Shown: positions 9,201 through 17,643, counted from the first letter of the stretch. The stretch is 34,811 bases of DNA from Pleurocapsales cyanobacterium LEGE 06147 (GCA_015207585.1 JADEWQ010000060.1:1-34811), one strand, 5' to 3'. Notes: generated from the letters alone by a model not told the origin. Program-made: numbers and translations.

Positions 9201-10210
9201 AAGTTGATGTCTCTCAACCAGAAGATGCGATCGCCCTGATCGATAAGATTCACGCTTGGGGACCACCTCTGCGGGGCATAGTGCATGCTGCTGGGGTGCT
9301 TGAGGATGGGGCACTGCTGCAGCTTGACTGGCAGTGTTTTAGGCGAGTCATGGAGCCTAAGGTAGCCGGAGCTTGGAATCTTCACGCTCACACCCTTGAG
9401 CTGCCATTGGACTTTTTTGTCTGTTTCTCTTCAATTGCCTCCTTGTTAGGCTCTCCCGGTCAAGGAAACTATGGGGCGGCTAATGCTTTTCTAGATGCTT
9501 TGGTTCACCATCGCCGCGCCCTTGGGTTACCGGGATCGAGCATTAATTGGGGTCCTTGGTCTGCTGGAATGGCAGCTAGTCTCGAGAGTCGCGATCGGGC
9601 GAGGTTAGCTGCTCAGGGAATAAAGCTTATTTCTCCAGAGCAGGGATTGCAGGTCTTAGGAGAGTTGCTAACCCAAGATGTTACTCAGGTGGGAGTTCTG
9701 TCTGTGAATTGGTCTGAGTTTCTCGGGTCATTTCCTCAAGTAGCGGTTTCACCTTTGTTGAAGTCGTTTATGCCAATCTCTGGTCAGCTAGAGACGCAGC
9801 AGCGACCTAAGTTTCTTCAACAATTAGAGGCGGTTCCAGTCAATGAGCGTCCGACTCTGTTGATGGTTCATGTGCGCACTCAACTGGCCAAAGTTTTGGG
9901 TTTGAGTGACCCCGAGCAAATCGAGCCACGCCAAAGGTTATTTGACTTGGGTCTAGACTCTCTCATGGCAGTTGAATTGAAAAATTGGTTCCAATCTAGT
10001 TTGGGATGCTCCCTTTCCTCGACTTTGCTGTTTGATTATCCAACACTAGAAGCACTCGTGGATTACCTGAGTCGGGAGGTACTTTTGATAGAGCCTTCCG
10101 AGCTTTCCGAAGCAGAATTACCTCAGGATGAAGAACTAGATGCATTTTTAGCAGAAATAGATGGGGTATCGGACAGCGATATCAAGAAACAACTTGCTGA
10201 GAGTAGGTGA
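3230..10210 (+). CDS. Type I PKS module KS-AT-DH-ER-KR-ACP
   Basis: A 2326-residue, fully reducing module. KS (1-425) has Cys172 in DTACSSA, His307 in EAHGTGT and His347 in KTNIGHL. AT (about 577-930) has GHSVGE with Ser720 and HAFH at 820-823, the malonyl-CoA signature. DH (about 1000-1330) has His1034 and Asp1252; the usual Gly after the histidine is Gln1038. ER (about 1600-1920) has the NADPH motif HAAAGGVG from 1744. KR (about 1930-2110) has Tyr2081, and the ACP serine is 2244. It should add a malonyl unit and reduce it to a saturated chain. No N-terminal docking segment is present, fitting acceptance from a separate ACP; the acidic tail (2285-2326) may dock to the next PKS. Three stretches are absent from the neighbouring PKS: about 48 residues in the KS-AT linker, about 42 in AT and 45 in DH. 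Confidence 0.95.
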   Translation: MEPIAIIGLGCRFPKANDPTKFWQVLRDGVDAITEVPSERWDVEAIYHPQPATPGKMSTRWGGFLEQVDRFDPSFFGISPREAERIDPQQRLVLEVAWEALENAGIAPERVAGSQTGVFIGIGNYDYARTLSRDWSSITAYDGTGSAFSVAAQRLSYLLDLHGPSVAIDTACSSALVAVHLACQSLESGESELCLIGGVNLVLSPEGTISYSHAGMMAADGRCKVFDVAADGFVRGEGCGILVLKRLSDALRDEDRVLAVIKGSAVNQDGLSNGLTAPNGPAQQEVIQQALARAGATPAQISYVEAHGTGTSLGDPIEIQALKTKLMQGRKPDQPCWIGSVKTNIGHLEAAAGIAGLIKVILQLQYEEIAPHLHLKQLNPYISLEGTPFSIPTQCQPWPAGKESRLAGVSAFSFGGTNCHVILEEAPIQVKNQKSKPLGRESLHSPSPTKMLSRTEKASLQEGLHSTSTEGICELSSVKNEDVFERPLHLLTLSAKTEKALEELVTSYQQHLETYPELALTDVCFTANTGRSHFEHRLAVATESTLQLRQQLNAFVRGREISGLVKGRVRSRKRPKIVFLFTGQGSQYSGMGRQLYETQPTFRAALDRCDEILRPYLDRPLLKVLYPDVWSSHPKSTTDAKKSSDFVSVSGGGYSPAKHSRGEPQASSNHRNRHQRAKREVRSTLDETAYTQPALFALEYALAQLWQSWGIHPEAVMGHSVGEYVAACIAGVFSLEDGLKLVAERARLMGALPQEGEMVAVLASEAEVAAAIRPYTREVTIAAINGPESFVISGKRQALGTICANLEAQGVKTKSLSVSHAFHSLLMEPMLAAFERVAAEVTYSLPQIDLISNVTGDLTTADIATPEYWCRHIRLPVQFEKSLKSLQKHGYKIFVEIGPKPTLLGMGRHCLPAIEENGGVPLQWLPSLRPGREDWSQLLESLAHLYISGVSVDWSGFDRDYRCRRLQLPTYPWQRQRYWFESLNEVRRQWQLHKSSSTEVIHPLLGQRLHLAGTKKIRFECQISQDSPAYLRHHRIYQTAIVPATAYLEMALAAGAVVFQSKALTLEKVAIQQTLSLPEAQSKTIQLILSPEDSKTYSFEIFSLKLAEDNSEPSWTVHASGKVLVASQEESKPPQIDEVQAGEGLSPEETSGACKPCSGGAMSAVRRQTLYAPSVSRRSTLDLTALQAQSHESVSIEDYYQQFRERGMEYGSSFQAIQQLWRHPEGSLGQIQLPEALLLEAQNYQLHPVLLDACFQVLGVAFPERGQSDAYLPVKLERLQVYRPPGSCLWTQAQLYSVNGSRSKSLSAEVRLFDETGHLVARVEGLSLRRVSRTALRRVLQKEERENLDNWLYELVWQPKARDSNQKPSSREKPGSWLLLNDRGEIGMKLAKLLVEQGDRPVLVSVGSGYHKEDEERYQINPANREDFERLLQEGFGKEQPSLRGVVHLWGLEETPGQNLSLEALQKAQVTGCGSVLHLVQALAQARKTDLPRLWLITRATQAVEETSVPLQVQHAPLWGLGRTLALEHPELHCVRLDLEPSDMGREIQTLFEELWSPDVEDQIAYRQGIRHVARLVPRQETKLRNGRRTEPFQVKISDCGILENLTQEPMKRRSPGPGEVEIQVRAVGLNFRDVLNALGMLKEYSSQLGIESTEDLLFGGECAGVIVAVGENVSDLKVGQQVIAAMAIGSLSSFITVKAELVVPKPERLSFEEAATISTTFLTAYYGLYYQANLQPGERVLIHAAAGGVGQAAVQLAQQAGAQVLGSASLGKWDFLKSKGVERVMNSRTLEFAEQVMALTGGQGVDIVLNSLNGEFIPKSIEVLAEGGRFIEIGKIGIWSESQVKEKRPDVSYLPFDLLEVVQQDPSLIAQILRELMQQFEQGNLQPLPHKVFPIAKVVDAFRYLASAKHIGKVVVSIPTLEHSKPQKMRPDSSYLITGGLGALGLQVAQWMVKQGARHLVLASRRGPGGATVEAISQLEQAGAKVLVAKVDVSQPEDAIALIDKIHAWGPPLRGIVHAAGVLEDGALLQLDWQCFRRVMEPKVAGAWNLHAHTLELPLDFFVCFSSIASLLGSPGQGNYGAANAFLDALVHHRRALGLPGSSINWGPWSAGMAASLESRDRARLAAQGIKLISPEQGLQVLGELLTQDVTQVGVLSVNWSEFLGSFPQVAVSPLLKSFMPISGQLETQQRPKFLQQLEAVPVNERPTLLMVHVRTQLAKVLGLSDPEQIEPRQRLFDLGLDSLMAVELKNWFQSSLGCSLSSTLLFDYPTLEALVDYLSREVLLIEPSELSEAELPQDEELDAFLAEIDGVSDSDIKKQLAESR
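4510..4680 (+). repeat. Extra KS-AT linker segment in PKS
   Basis: Between EEAP at the KS end and the LHLLTLSAKT segment, this protein has about 58 residues where the second PKS has about 10. The DNA starts with a CAAAAATCAAAAGTCAAAA stretch, a low-complexity pattern unlike the surrounding coding sequence. The edges are approximate and I infer an in-frame insertion from the paralogue comparison. Confidence 0.4.
5112..5280 (+). repeat. In-frame insertion in the AT domain
   Basis: Between LYPD and LDETAYTQPALFA this AT has 56 residues where the second PKS has 14. The extra part is rich in Ser, Arg, His and Gly. Its DNA contains palindromic pieces, including TTCGCG at 5206-5211 and CGCGAA at 5264-5269, of the kind seen in dispersed cyanobacterial repeats. 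It lies before the GHSVGE active site, probably in a surface loop. The edges are approximate. Confidence 0.5.
6641..6775 (+). repeat. Composite palindromic repeat in frame in DH
   Basis: These 135 bp (45 codons, residues 1138-1182) are a reverse-oriented relative of the repeats at 22280-22373 and 22686-23009. They share the ends GAAGTCCAAGCAGGCGAG and CGGAGTACCTTGGAC and the internal palindrome around GTACGACGGCAGAC. GAC stands directly before the insert (6638-6640) and as its last three bases (6773-6775), a possible 3-bp duplication. Removing it gives QID joined to LTALQA, a smooth DH linker between the two hotdog halves. Confidence 0.75.
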
Positions 10211-10217
10211 TTGAAGT

Positions 10218-10224
10218 AAGGAGG
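10218..10224 (+). promoter_or_regulatory. Shine-Dalgarno of the second PKS
   Basis: AAGGAGG lies 8 bp after the first PKS stop. It precedes ATG 10228 by 3 nt and ATG 10231 by 6 nt, so 10231 is the better-spaced start. The 20-bp gap between the genes indicates one transcript. Confidence 0.7.
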
Positions 10225-10230
10225 AAAATG

Positions 10231-13200
10231 ATGAACAATCTGTCCCAACGCCTTGCCAATATGTCACCACTCAAGTTGGCATTTGCCACACAGCAGGTAG
10301 CGTCTAAGCTTGAACTGTTGAAAGCGGAACCAATTGCCATTATTGGCTTAGGCTGCCGCTTTCCTGGAGGTGCTAACAATCCAAATGCTTTCTGGGAGCT
10401 GTTGCATGCTCGAGGAGATGCCGTTACTGAAGTTCCTTCTACTCGGTGGGATATTAAAAGTTACTATAACCCAGATCCCGATGCCCCCGGGAAGATGTCC
10501 ACCAGCTACGGAAGTTTTTTGGACCGGGTGGATGTTTTTGACCCCCAGTTTTTTGGTATTTCCCCCCGAGAGGCTATCAGCCTCGACCCGCAGCAGCGCT
10601 TATTACTAGAGGTAAGTTGGGAGGCTCTAGAAAATGCCAATCAAGTGCCCGAGCAATTGTTTGGCAGTTCAACTGGGGTATTTGTCGGTATTTGTGCCAA
10701 TGACTATGCCAAGATACTCTGGGAAGCAGGAGGTCCAACACTCATTGATGCTTATTTTGGTACGGGCAACGCTCTAAGTGTAGCGGCGGGACGTTTGTCT
10801 TATACTTTGGGATTAACTGGTCCGAGTCTGGCAGTCGATACGGCCTGTTCTTCTTCTTTAGTGGCAGTGCATTTAGCCTGTCAGAGTTTGCGCCACCGCG
10901 AGTGCAGTCTGGCTCTGGCAGCAGGAGTGAACTTGCTTCTCTCACCAGAAAATAGTATTACTTTTTCAAAGGCACGCATGCTAGCTCCGGATGGTCGTTG
11001 CAAGACTTTTGATGCCACCGCTGATGGTTATGTGAGAGGAGAAGGGTGCGGTGTAATAGTCCTCAAGCGTTTGTCGGATGCTGTAGCTGATGGAGACAAC
11101 ATCGTAGCCTTGATTCGAGGGTCAGCGATTAATCAAGATGGCCCTAGTGGTGGTCTAACCGTGCCTAGCGGGCCTTCTCAAGAAGCAGTGATTCGACAGG
11201 CTCTCAGTAATGCTGGGGTAGAACCAGCCCAGGTAAGCTACATCGAAGCTCACGGCACCGGTACTTCTTTAGGGGACCCCATTGAAGTGGGAGCTTTAGG
11301 AGCTGTGTTTGGCAAAAATCGCCCTCCCGACGAGCCATTAGCGATCGCTTCGGTGAAGACTAACATCGGTCATCTTGAAGGAGCTGCTGGGATAGCTGGT
11401 CTGATCAAGGCGATCTTACAACTGCAATACGAGGAGATTTTACCCCATTTACACTGCAAGCAGCCTAGTTCTTACATTAACTGGGATGAACTACCTGTGG
11501 TGGTGCCAACAGAACCGATGCCCTGGCTAGCAGGGATAAAGCGGCGGTTAGCTGGGGTCAGTTCCTTTGGCTTTAGCGGTACCAACGCTCATGTGGTGTT
11601 AGAAGAAGCACCGAAATTGGAGCTAGTACAAGCTGAAGTAGAACGCTCTCTGCATCTGCTAACCCTATCAGCCAAAACGGAAGAGGCACTGGCACAATTA
11701 GCTGTTCGGTACGAACGCTATCTAGCAGCCAATCCAGCCTCAGCCCTCGCAGATCTATGTTTTACTGCTAATACAAGACGAGCGCACTTTCCCTATCGCT
11801 TGAGTGTAGTGGCTGCCTCAACTGCTCAAGTGCGCGAAAAACTAACCGCCTACACTGCTGCGCGGGAAATTCCAGGAGTGTTTGCGGGACAAGTGTCGGG
11901 AACAATTCGACCCAAGATAGCCTTCCTCTTCACCGGTCAGGGGTCGCAGTATGGAGGCATGGGACGACAACTCTACGAAACTCAACCCACCTTCCGAGCC
12001 GCCCTCGTTCGTTGCGACGAAATCCTGCGTCCTTATCTAGACATTCCCCTACTAGAAATTCTGTATCCAGATCCCGATTCTGCCAATTCCAAATCCATAA
12101 TTTCAAATTCAAAATTAGACGAGACTGCCTACACTCAACCCGCCTTATTTGCCCTCGAATATGCCCTATACCAGTTATGGAAGTCCTGGGGCATGGAACC
12201 GACTGTTGTCATGGGTCACAGTTTGGGAGAATATGTTGCCGCTTGTGTGGCGGGAGTCTTTAGTCTCGAAGATGGTCTCAAACTAGTTACCGAGCGGGGG
12301 CGTTTGATGCAAGCTCTATCTCAAGATGGTGAAATGATAGCCGTATTGGCAGATGAAGAGATAGTAACAGCAGCGATTCAGCCCTATTGCCAAGAAGTTT
12401 CGATCGCTGCGATTAATAGTCCGGAGAATATCGTAATTTCCGGTCGGCGAGACTGCTTAGAGAATATAGTTGAGACTACTCTAAAATTAGAAGCAATCGA
12501 AACGAAGAAATTAAAGGTTTCTCACGCTTTCCATTCCCCTCTAATGGAGTCAATGTTGCTCGAATTCGAGCGGGTAGCCCAAGAAATCACTTATTCTCCG
12601 CCCCAGATTAAAATTATTTCCAATGTTACTGGAAAGTTAGCTTCAGCTGAAATAGCCACGCCTCAGTATTGGTGTCGTCATCTATGCCAGCCAGTAAGAT
12701 TTGCAGCTGGAGTAGAAACTCTATATCAACAAGAGCATAAAATTTTTGTTGAGATTGGTCCTAAGCCGACTTTATTGGAGATGAGTCGTCAATGTTTACC
12801 AGAGATGGAGACAGGCAATTTTGCCTTTCTGCCCAGTTTGCGACCCAATCAATTGGATTGGCAGCAGATGCTTCAAAGTTTGGGACAATTGTACGTGCGG
12901 GGCGCGGCGGTAGACTGGTCTGGTTTTGATCGAGATTATTCTCGACGCTTGCTTCAATTGCCTACTTATCCGTTTCAGCGACAGCGCTATTGGGTAGAGA
13001 CCGCTAAAAACAAAGACCAAAAAGCAGGGTCTTTATTCTCACAGGAGGCTCAGACCCCAATTATTAATCTTTTAAACCAGGGGAATAGCGAACAGCTTGT
13101 CCAATACTTAGGAAAGTCGGGAAAACTTTCAGAAGAGGAGTTGAAATTATTGCCTAAGCTGTTGAAATTATTAGACGAGCAACATCAACAGCAGCTAACA

Positions 13201-16200
13201 GCAACATCCATCAAAGATTGGCTCTATGAAGTAGAGTGGCAACCCAAGTCCCGTAGTTTGAAGCCAGATCTAGAAGAAAAACAGTCCAACCAACCGGGCA
13301 GTTGGCTAATTTTGGCCGACCCTGGGGGTGTAGGACAAACCCTAGCCGAGCTCTTACAAGAGAAGGGACATAGCTGCCTTCTGGTCTATGCTGGAAAAGC
13401 TTTTCAGACCAGAGAAACCGGAATTTGGAGTCTCGACCCAACCAGTCCCGACGATTTCGAGCGTCTGTTCCAAGAAAATTGGGTAACTAGTAAGTTTCCC
13501 TTAAAGGGAGTCGTCCACCTGTGGAGTCTAGAAGCTCGATTGGGAACGGAAACGTTAACCATACCCTATTTAAAGCAGGCTCAGACTATCGGTTGTGGTA
13601 GTTTATTGCACCTGGTGCAGGCTCTGGTCAAGTATAAGAGTTCGGACTCACCCCGATTGTGGTTAGTGACCGGGGGAGCAATGCCGGTCGGATCCTCGCT
13701 ACCGGCGGTAGCACAAGCTCCCCTGTGGGGATTGGGTAAAGTGGTTGCCCTAGAACATCCAGAATTTTGGGGCGGGATGGTCGATTTAGCCCCTGAGGTG
13801 GCTGAGGATGAAGCGGCAAAGCTGTTGGCAGAGATTGAAGATTCTCAAGGGGAAGATCATCTTGCTTTTCGAGAAGGACAACGCTATGTAGCTCGCCTGG
13901 TGAGGAGTCAACCGCCAGAAAATCAAGAATTGCCATTACGCTCGGACAGTACTTACTTGATTACTGGTGGACTGGGAAGTTTGGGGCTTAAGGTGGCTCG
14001 GTGGATGATGGAGCGGGGCGTGCGGTATTTGGTGCTAACTGGGCGTCGCGAGCCTTCTCCTCAGGCACGAGAAGCCATTACCCACATGGAGCAGGCAGGA
14101 GTCAAAGTTCTAGTCCTTCAGGCTGATGTGACTAACCAGGAGGATCTGGTCGGGGTGCTGGAGAAAGTTAAAGTATCGATGCCCCCTCTGCGAGGGTTAA
14201 TTCATGCTGCTGGTATCCTTGACGATGGCATTCTGTTGCAGCAAAACTGGGAGCGCTTTTGGCGGGTCATGGCTTCCAAGGTCCAGGGAACCTGGAATTT
14301 GCACCTCTTAACTCAACAATTACCACTAGACTTCTTTGTAATGTTTTCTTCTGCTGCTGCGTTGTTAGGCTCGCCAGGTCAAGGAAATTACGCCGCAGCC
14401 AATGCCTTTATGGATGTCCTAGCCCATTATCGTCGCTCGTTAGGGCTGCCGGGATCGAGCATCAACTGGGGAGCCTGGAGAGATACCGGGATGGCAGCCA
14501 GCTTGGGTAGCCCTCATCAGAGCCGTCTGGCTGCTCAAGGAATGAGTTCCATTATCCCAGAACAAGGATTGTTGGTGCTAGAGCGGTTACTGGGACAGAC
14601 ACAGGTTGGCGTTCTTCCGGTCGATTGGTCTGTATTCGGGGAGAAATTCTCTGTTGGGAGGCAACTGCCACCATTGTTTTCCAAGTTTGTTAGTGAAGCT
14701 GGACTAGAAGAGGAAGCAGAGCGAGCAATGGTTAAACGGCAGGAGCTGTTGCGGCAATTAAAAGAGGTTCCCGCGAGCGATCGCCAGGAAGTTTTAATTG
14801 CTTACATTCAAGCTAAAGTTGCCAAGGTGCTCGGACTTTCTACCTCTAAGCTGGACATAAAGCAATCTCTCCACGAGCTGGGGCTTGACTCCTTAATGGC
14901 TGTCGAGCTAAGTAGATTGATTCGGGCTGAACTACAGGTAGACTTGCCCATGAGGGCGTTCTTAGAGAGTCCCAGTATTGTTAACCTTGCCGCCTTACTG
15001 ATTGACCAAATGATACCGGGGAGTTCCACAGCAGATGTGGCAGTAAATGTCGTCGATCTAAATGCCGAAGCGGTTCTAGACCCGGAAATTTGCCCTGGTG
15101 CTGCCCATATCGAGCAGGTTACCGAGCCAGCTACCATTCTCTTGACTGGTGCAACTGGCTTTTTGGGAGCCTTTTTACTTCAGGAACTCCTCGAGCAGAC
15201 TCAGGCGGACATTTATTGCCTGGTACGTTCTCCCAATGCTCGGTCAGGGAAGATAAGGATCGAAGAGAATTTGAAATCCTATGATATCTGGAATGAGCAT
15301 TTCAGTTCCAGAATAATCCCAGTTGTAGGCGATTTATCTCAGCCTTTGTTGGGACTTTCAGCCGAACATTTTCAAAATCTGGCCAGTCAGATCGATACTA
15401 TTTATCACAATGGGGCATTACTGAGTTACGTTTATCCCTACTCTAGATTGAAGCCCATTAATGTTCTGGGAACCCAAGAAATTCTGAGATTGGCTAGTCA
15501 AATTAAAGTCAAGCCAGTTCATTATGTATCTACCGTTGCTGTTTTTGAGTCATCGGCTTATTACGGAAAGAGGGTGACAGAATCTGATCCAGTCGATCGT
15601 AGCGAGGGAATTTACATCGGCTACTCGCAGAGTAAATGGGTATCGGAAAGATTAGTCGCGATCGCCCGCGATCGAGGACTTCCAGTTTGTATTTATAGAC
15701 CCCCATTAATTTCCGGTCACAGCCAAACTGGTCTTTGGAATACAGATGGCTTTCTCTGTCGAATGATTCAAGGCTGTATTCAAATGGGGAGTATGATGGC
15801 AGACTTGGATCTCATGTTGGATTTATCTCCTGTTGACTATAATAGCCGAGCTATTGTCTATTTATCGAGGCAAAAGGAGTCATTGGGAAAGGTTTTTCAC
15901 TTGCAAAATCCCTACCCCCTTCACTGGAGTAAGCTCGTTGATTTTATTTGCTCTTTGGGCTATCCAATTAACAAGATTTCTTATGAAGATTGGCAAGCAC
16001 AGCTAAGTAACCATCGGGAAAATCCGCTCTATTCTCTTTTACCTTTCTTTGTTCAGAAGTGGTCTGAAGAGCAACTGACCTACCTCGAGCTAAATCAGCA
16101 AGCTATAAGACCTCAAATTAGCTGCCAGGAGACACTCACCGCGCTTGCCGATACTTCCATCGTCTGTCCTCCACTCGACGAGAAATTGCTTAATACCTAT

Positions 16201-16263
16201 TTCTCGTACTTTATTCGCAGTGGTTTTCTAGAGCCCGCCACTGCTTGCATGAGAACCGACTAA
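10231..16263 (+). CDS. Type I PKS module KS-AT-KR-ACP-thioester reductase
   Basis: A 2010-residue terminal module. The N-terminal 35 residues (NNLSQRLANMSPLKLAFAT and following) form a short helical region like the docking segments of cyanobacterial PKSs. KS has Cys206. AT has Ser664 in GHSLGE and HAFH (765-768), indicating malonyl-CoA. There is no DH or ER. KR (about 1240-1420) has Tyr1387 and an LDD motif (GILDDG), the B-type signature for a D-configured hydroxyl. The ACP serine is 1554. The last 380 residues are a thioester reductase with GATGFLG from 1640 and YSQSK (Tyr1798, Lys1802), which releases the chain as an aldehyde or, after a second reduction, an alcohol. The expected product is a 3-hydroxy-aldehyde or 1,3-diol. 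An in-frame ATG at 10228 and GTG at 10207 also exist. Confidence 0.95.
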   Translation: MNNLSQRLANMSPLKLAFATQQVASKLELLKAEPIAIIGLGCRFPGGANNPNAFWELLHARGDAVTEVPSTRWDIKSYYNPDPDAPGKMSTSYGSFLDRVDVFDPQFFGISPREAISLDPQQRLLLEVSWEALENANQVPEQLFGSSTGVFVGICANDYAKILWEAGGPTLIDAYFGTGNALSVAAGRLSYTLGLTGPSLAVDTACSSSLVAVHLACQSLRHRECSLALAAGVNLLLSPENSITFSKARMLAPDGRCKTFDATADGYVRGEGCGVIVLKRLSDAVADGDNIVALIRGSAINQDGPSGGLTVPSGPSQEAVIRQALSNAGVEPAQVSYIEAHGTGTSLGDPIEVGALGAVFGKNRPPDEPLAIASVKTNIGHLEGAAGIAGLIKAILQLQYEEILPHLHCKQPSSYINWDELPVVVPTEPMPWLAGIKRRLAGVSSFGFSGTNAHVVLEEAPKLELVQAEVERSLHLLTLSAKTEEALAQLAVRYERYLAANPASALADLCFTANTRRAHFPYRLSVVAASTAQVREKLTAYTAAREIPGVFAGQVSGTIRPKIAFLFTGQGSQYGGMGRQLYETQPTFRAALVRCDEILRPYLDIPLLEILYPDPDSANSKSIISNSKLDETAYTQPALFALEYALYQLWKSWGMEPTVVMGHSLGEYVAACVAGVFSLEDGLKLVTERGRLMQALSQDGEMIAVLADEEIVTAAIQPYCQEVSIAAINSPENIVISGRRDCLENIVETTLKLEAIETKKLKVSHAFHSPLMESMLLEFERVAQEITYSPPQIKIISNVTGKLASAEIATPQYWCRHLCQPVRFAAGVETLYQQEHKIFVEIGPKPTLLEMSRQCLPEMETGNFAFLPSLRPNQLDWQQMLQSLGQLYVRGAAVDWSGFDRDYSRRLLQLPTYPFQRQRYWVETAKNKDQKAGSLFSQEAQTPIINLLNQGNSEQLVQYLGKSGKLSEEELKLLPKLLKLLDEQHQQQLTATSIKDWLYEVEWQPKSRSLKPDLEEKQSNQPGSWLILADPGGVGQTLAELLQEKGHSCLLVYAGKAFQTRETGIWSLDPTSPDDFERLFQENWVTSKFPLKGVVHLWSLEARLGTETLTIPYLKQAQTIGCGSLLHLVQALVKYKSSDSPRLWLVTGGAMPVGSSLPAVAQAPLWGLGKVVALEHPEFWGGMVDLAPEVAEDEAAKLLAEIEDSQGEDHLAFREGQRYVARLVRSQPPENQELPLRSDSTYLITGGLGSLGLKVARWMMERGVRYLVLTGRREPSPQAREAITHMEQAGVKVLVLQADVTNQEDLVGVLEKVKVSMPPLRGLIHAAGILDDGILLQQNWERFWRVMASKVQGTWNLHLLTQQLPLDFFVMFSSAAALLGSPGQGNYAAANAFMDVLAHYRRSLGLPGSSINWGAWRDTGMAASLGSPHQSRLAAQGMSSIIPEQGLLVLERLLGQTQVGVLPVDWSVFGEKFSVGRQLPPLFSKFVSEAGLEEEAERAMVKRQELLRQLKEVPASDRQEVLIAYIQAKVAKVLGLSTSKLDIKQSLHELGLDSLMAVELSRLIRAELQVDLPMRAFLESPSIVNLAALLIDQMIPGSSTADVAVNVVDLNAEAVLDPEICPGAAHIEQVTEPATILLTGATGFLGAFLLQELLEQTQADIYCLVRSPNARSGKIRIEENLKSYDIWNEHFSSRIIPVVGDLSQPLLGLSAEHFQNLASQIDTIYHNGALLSYVYPYSRLKPINVLGTQEILRLASQIKVKPVHYVSTVAVFESSAYYGKRVTESDPVDRSEGIYIGYSQSKWVSERLVAIARDRGLPVCIYRPPLISGHSQTGLWNTDGFLCRMIQGCIQMGSMMADLDLMLDLSPVDYNSRAIVYLSRQKESLGKVFHLQNPYPLHWSKLVDFICSLGYPINKISYEDWQAQLSNHRENPLYSLLPFFVQKWSEEQLTYLELNQQAIRPQISCQETLTALADTSIVCPPLDEKLLNTYFSYFIRSGFLEPATACMRTD

Positions 16264-16268
16264 TTATC

Positions 16269-16382
16269 TCAAATCTGGTTAAATCCTTTGCCGTGGGGAA
16301 GCCAGCATCTTATCCGCAGGATAGGTTAGGTGTCTGTAGGATGTCACCATCTATGGGCAATCAGGCGAATTTGATTTAATGG
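16269..16382. repeat. Dispersed repeat, copy 2
   Basis: TCAAATCTGGTTAAA (16269-16283) and CCATCTATGGGCAATCAGGC (from 16347) are the diverged counterpart of 2347-2440. The spacing between the two blocks is longer here, about 63 bp against 43 bp. The repeat lies just after the PKS stop and before the glycosyltransferase. Confidence 0.4.
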
Positions 16383-16438
16383 CAATGCAACTGTGACGAC
16401 AGAGAACTCTTGGCTCGTACCAAAGTATATTTTGATTT

Positions 16439-16444
16439 GAGGAG
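16439..16444 (+). promoter_or_regulatory. Shine-Dalgarno of the glycosyltransferase gene
   Basis: GAGGAG, 8 nt before ATG 16453, supports that start. Confidence 0.65.
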
Positions 16445-16452
16445 ATCGCTCG

Positions 16453-17643
16453 ATGGCAAGAATAGATTTCATTTTCTTTGATGCTGGTGAAGGACACCGC
16501 AGCACTGCGAATGCTTTGTATCAAGTCATCGAGAAACAGAGTTTTTGGCAACCTCGAATGGTCAACATTCATGAAACTAAAATTCTAGATTCGATAGACA
16601 TGTTCTATGGAATGACTGGCATTCGTGGAACTGACATTTACAATTTGATGCTAAAAAAAGGCTGGACAAGACTCGATCCGCTATATCTGTTCCTTTCAAA
16701 ATTAAGCATTCGTCACAAACATTCTGCTATAGTGAGTTTGCTTGAAAACTACTGGCTTGAGAATCAGCCCGACCTGGTAGTTTCCTGTATTCCGATAGTT
16801 AACCGAGTGCTCTGGGAAAGCTTACAAAAAGTAATACCCGCAACACCATTCGTCACTATTCTTACGGATTTTGCCGATTGTCCTCCTAACTACTGGATAG
16901 AACCACAGGAGCAATTCTTAATCTGTCCCACTGAACGAGCAGTCGAACAAGCGCGATCGCTCGGTTATCGAGAAGAGTTCATCTTCCGCACTTCGGGATT
17001 GGTAATTAACCCTCAGTTCTACGAACCAATTACTGTCGATCGCCGAATCGAGAGACAAAAGTTGGGTTTAGAGCCAGATTTGTCCACTGGGTTAGTCATG
17101 TTTGGCGGTCAAGGATCGACGGTGATGTTAGAGATTGCCGAGTGTTTGGAGCGATCGCCGCTAAAGTTACAACTTATTTTCCTCTGCGGACGCAATCAAA
17201 AATTGGCAACTACCCTGCGTCGTAGTAAGAGCCGTTTGCCGAGGTTCGTTGAAACCTTTACGAGTGAAATCCCTTACTACATGCATTTGTCCGATTTTTT
17301 AATCGGCAAACCGGGCAATATAAGTATCAGCGAGGCTGTGGCGATGAAGCTGCCAGTGATTACAGAATGTAATATTTCAACCCTGATGCAGGAAAGATAT
17401 TGCTCTCAGTGGATTGTAGATAATAAGGTCGGTATTGTAATTCGTAATTTTCGAAATATCGATCGAGCTGTCGCGGAGCTAATCCAGCCTAAAAACCTAG
17501 CTAGCTACCGAGCTAATGCTGCCACCCTCAACAATCAGGCCGTGTTTGAAATTCCTAATATTTTACAGCAGATTATAGTAAAAACGGGCAGCGTAAAACC
17601 CACATCTTTTAAGCGTGGGATACATGCTACTCGGCTCTTTTAA
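16453..17643 (+). CDS. GT28/MGDG-synthase-like glycosyltransferase
   Basis: A 396-residue protein with the two-Rossmann layout of GT-B enzymes. DAGEGHRSTANAL (10-22) matches the N-terminal G-x-G-H-R acceptor-side motif of monogalactosyldiacylglycerol synthases. FGGQGS near 217 and GKPGNISISEA near 285-295 match the nucleotide-sugar side. Members transfer a hexose from a UDP-sugar to a lipid hydroxyl at the membrane. Placed 190 bp after a PKS that should release a 1,3-diol, it probably glycosylates that alcohol, by analogy with glucosylation of heterocyst glycolipid aglycones; sugar and acceptor are inferred. The last 15 or so residues (from VKPTSFKRG) are encoded by two small hairpins, CCCAC/GTGGG and GGCTCTT/AAGAGCC, that resemble IS ends, so the original C-terminus may have been replaced. 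Confidence 0.8.
   Translation: MARIDFIFFDAGEGHRSTANALYQVIEKQSFWQPRMVNIHETKILDSIDMFYGMTGIRGTDIYNLMLKKGWTRLDPLYLFLSKLSIRHKHSAIVSLLENYWLENQPDLVVSCIPIVNRVLWESLQKVIPATPFVTILTDFADCPPNYWIEPQEQFLICPTERAVEQARSLGYREEFIFRTSGLVINPQFYEPITVDRRIERQKLGLEPDLSTGLVMFGGQGSTVMLEIAECLERSPLKLQLIFLCGRNQKLATTLRRSKSRLPRFVETFTSEIPYYMHLSDFLIGKPGNISISEAVAMKLPVITECNISTLMQERYCSQWIVDNKVGIVIRNFRNIDRAVAELIQPKNLASYRANAATLNNQAVFEIPNILQQIIVKTGSVKPTSFKRGIHATRLF

Noticed and set aside
3230-16263. Identity as the heterocyst glycolipid (hgl) synthase itself
   Set aside because: The domain order and the FAAL/ACP/CylC-like start differ from the known hgl genes; only the logic of reductive release, sugar transfer and DevBCA is shared.
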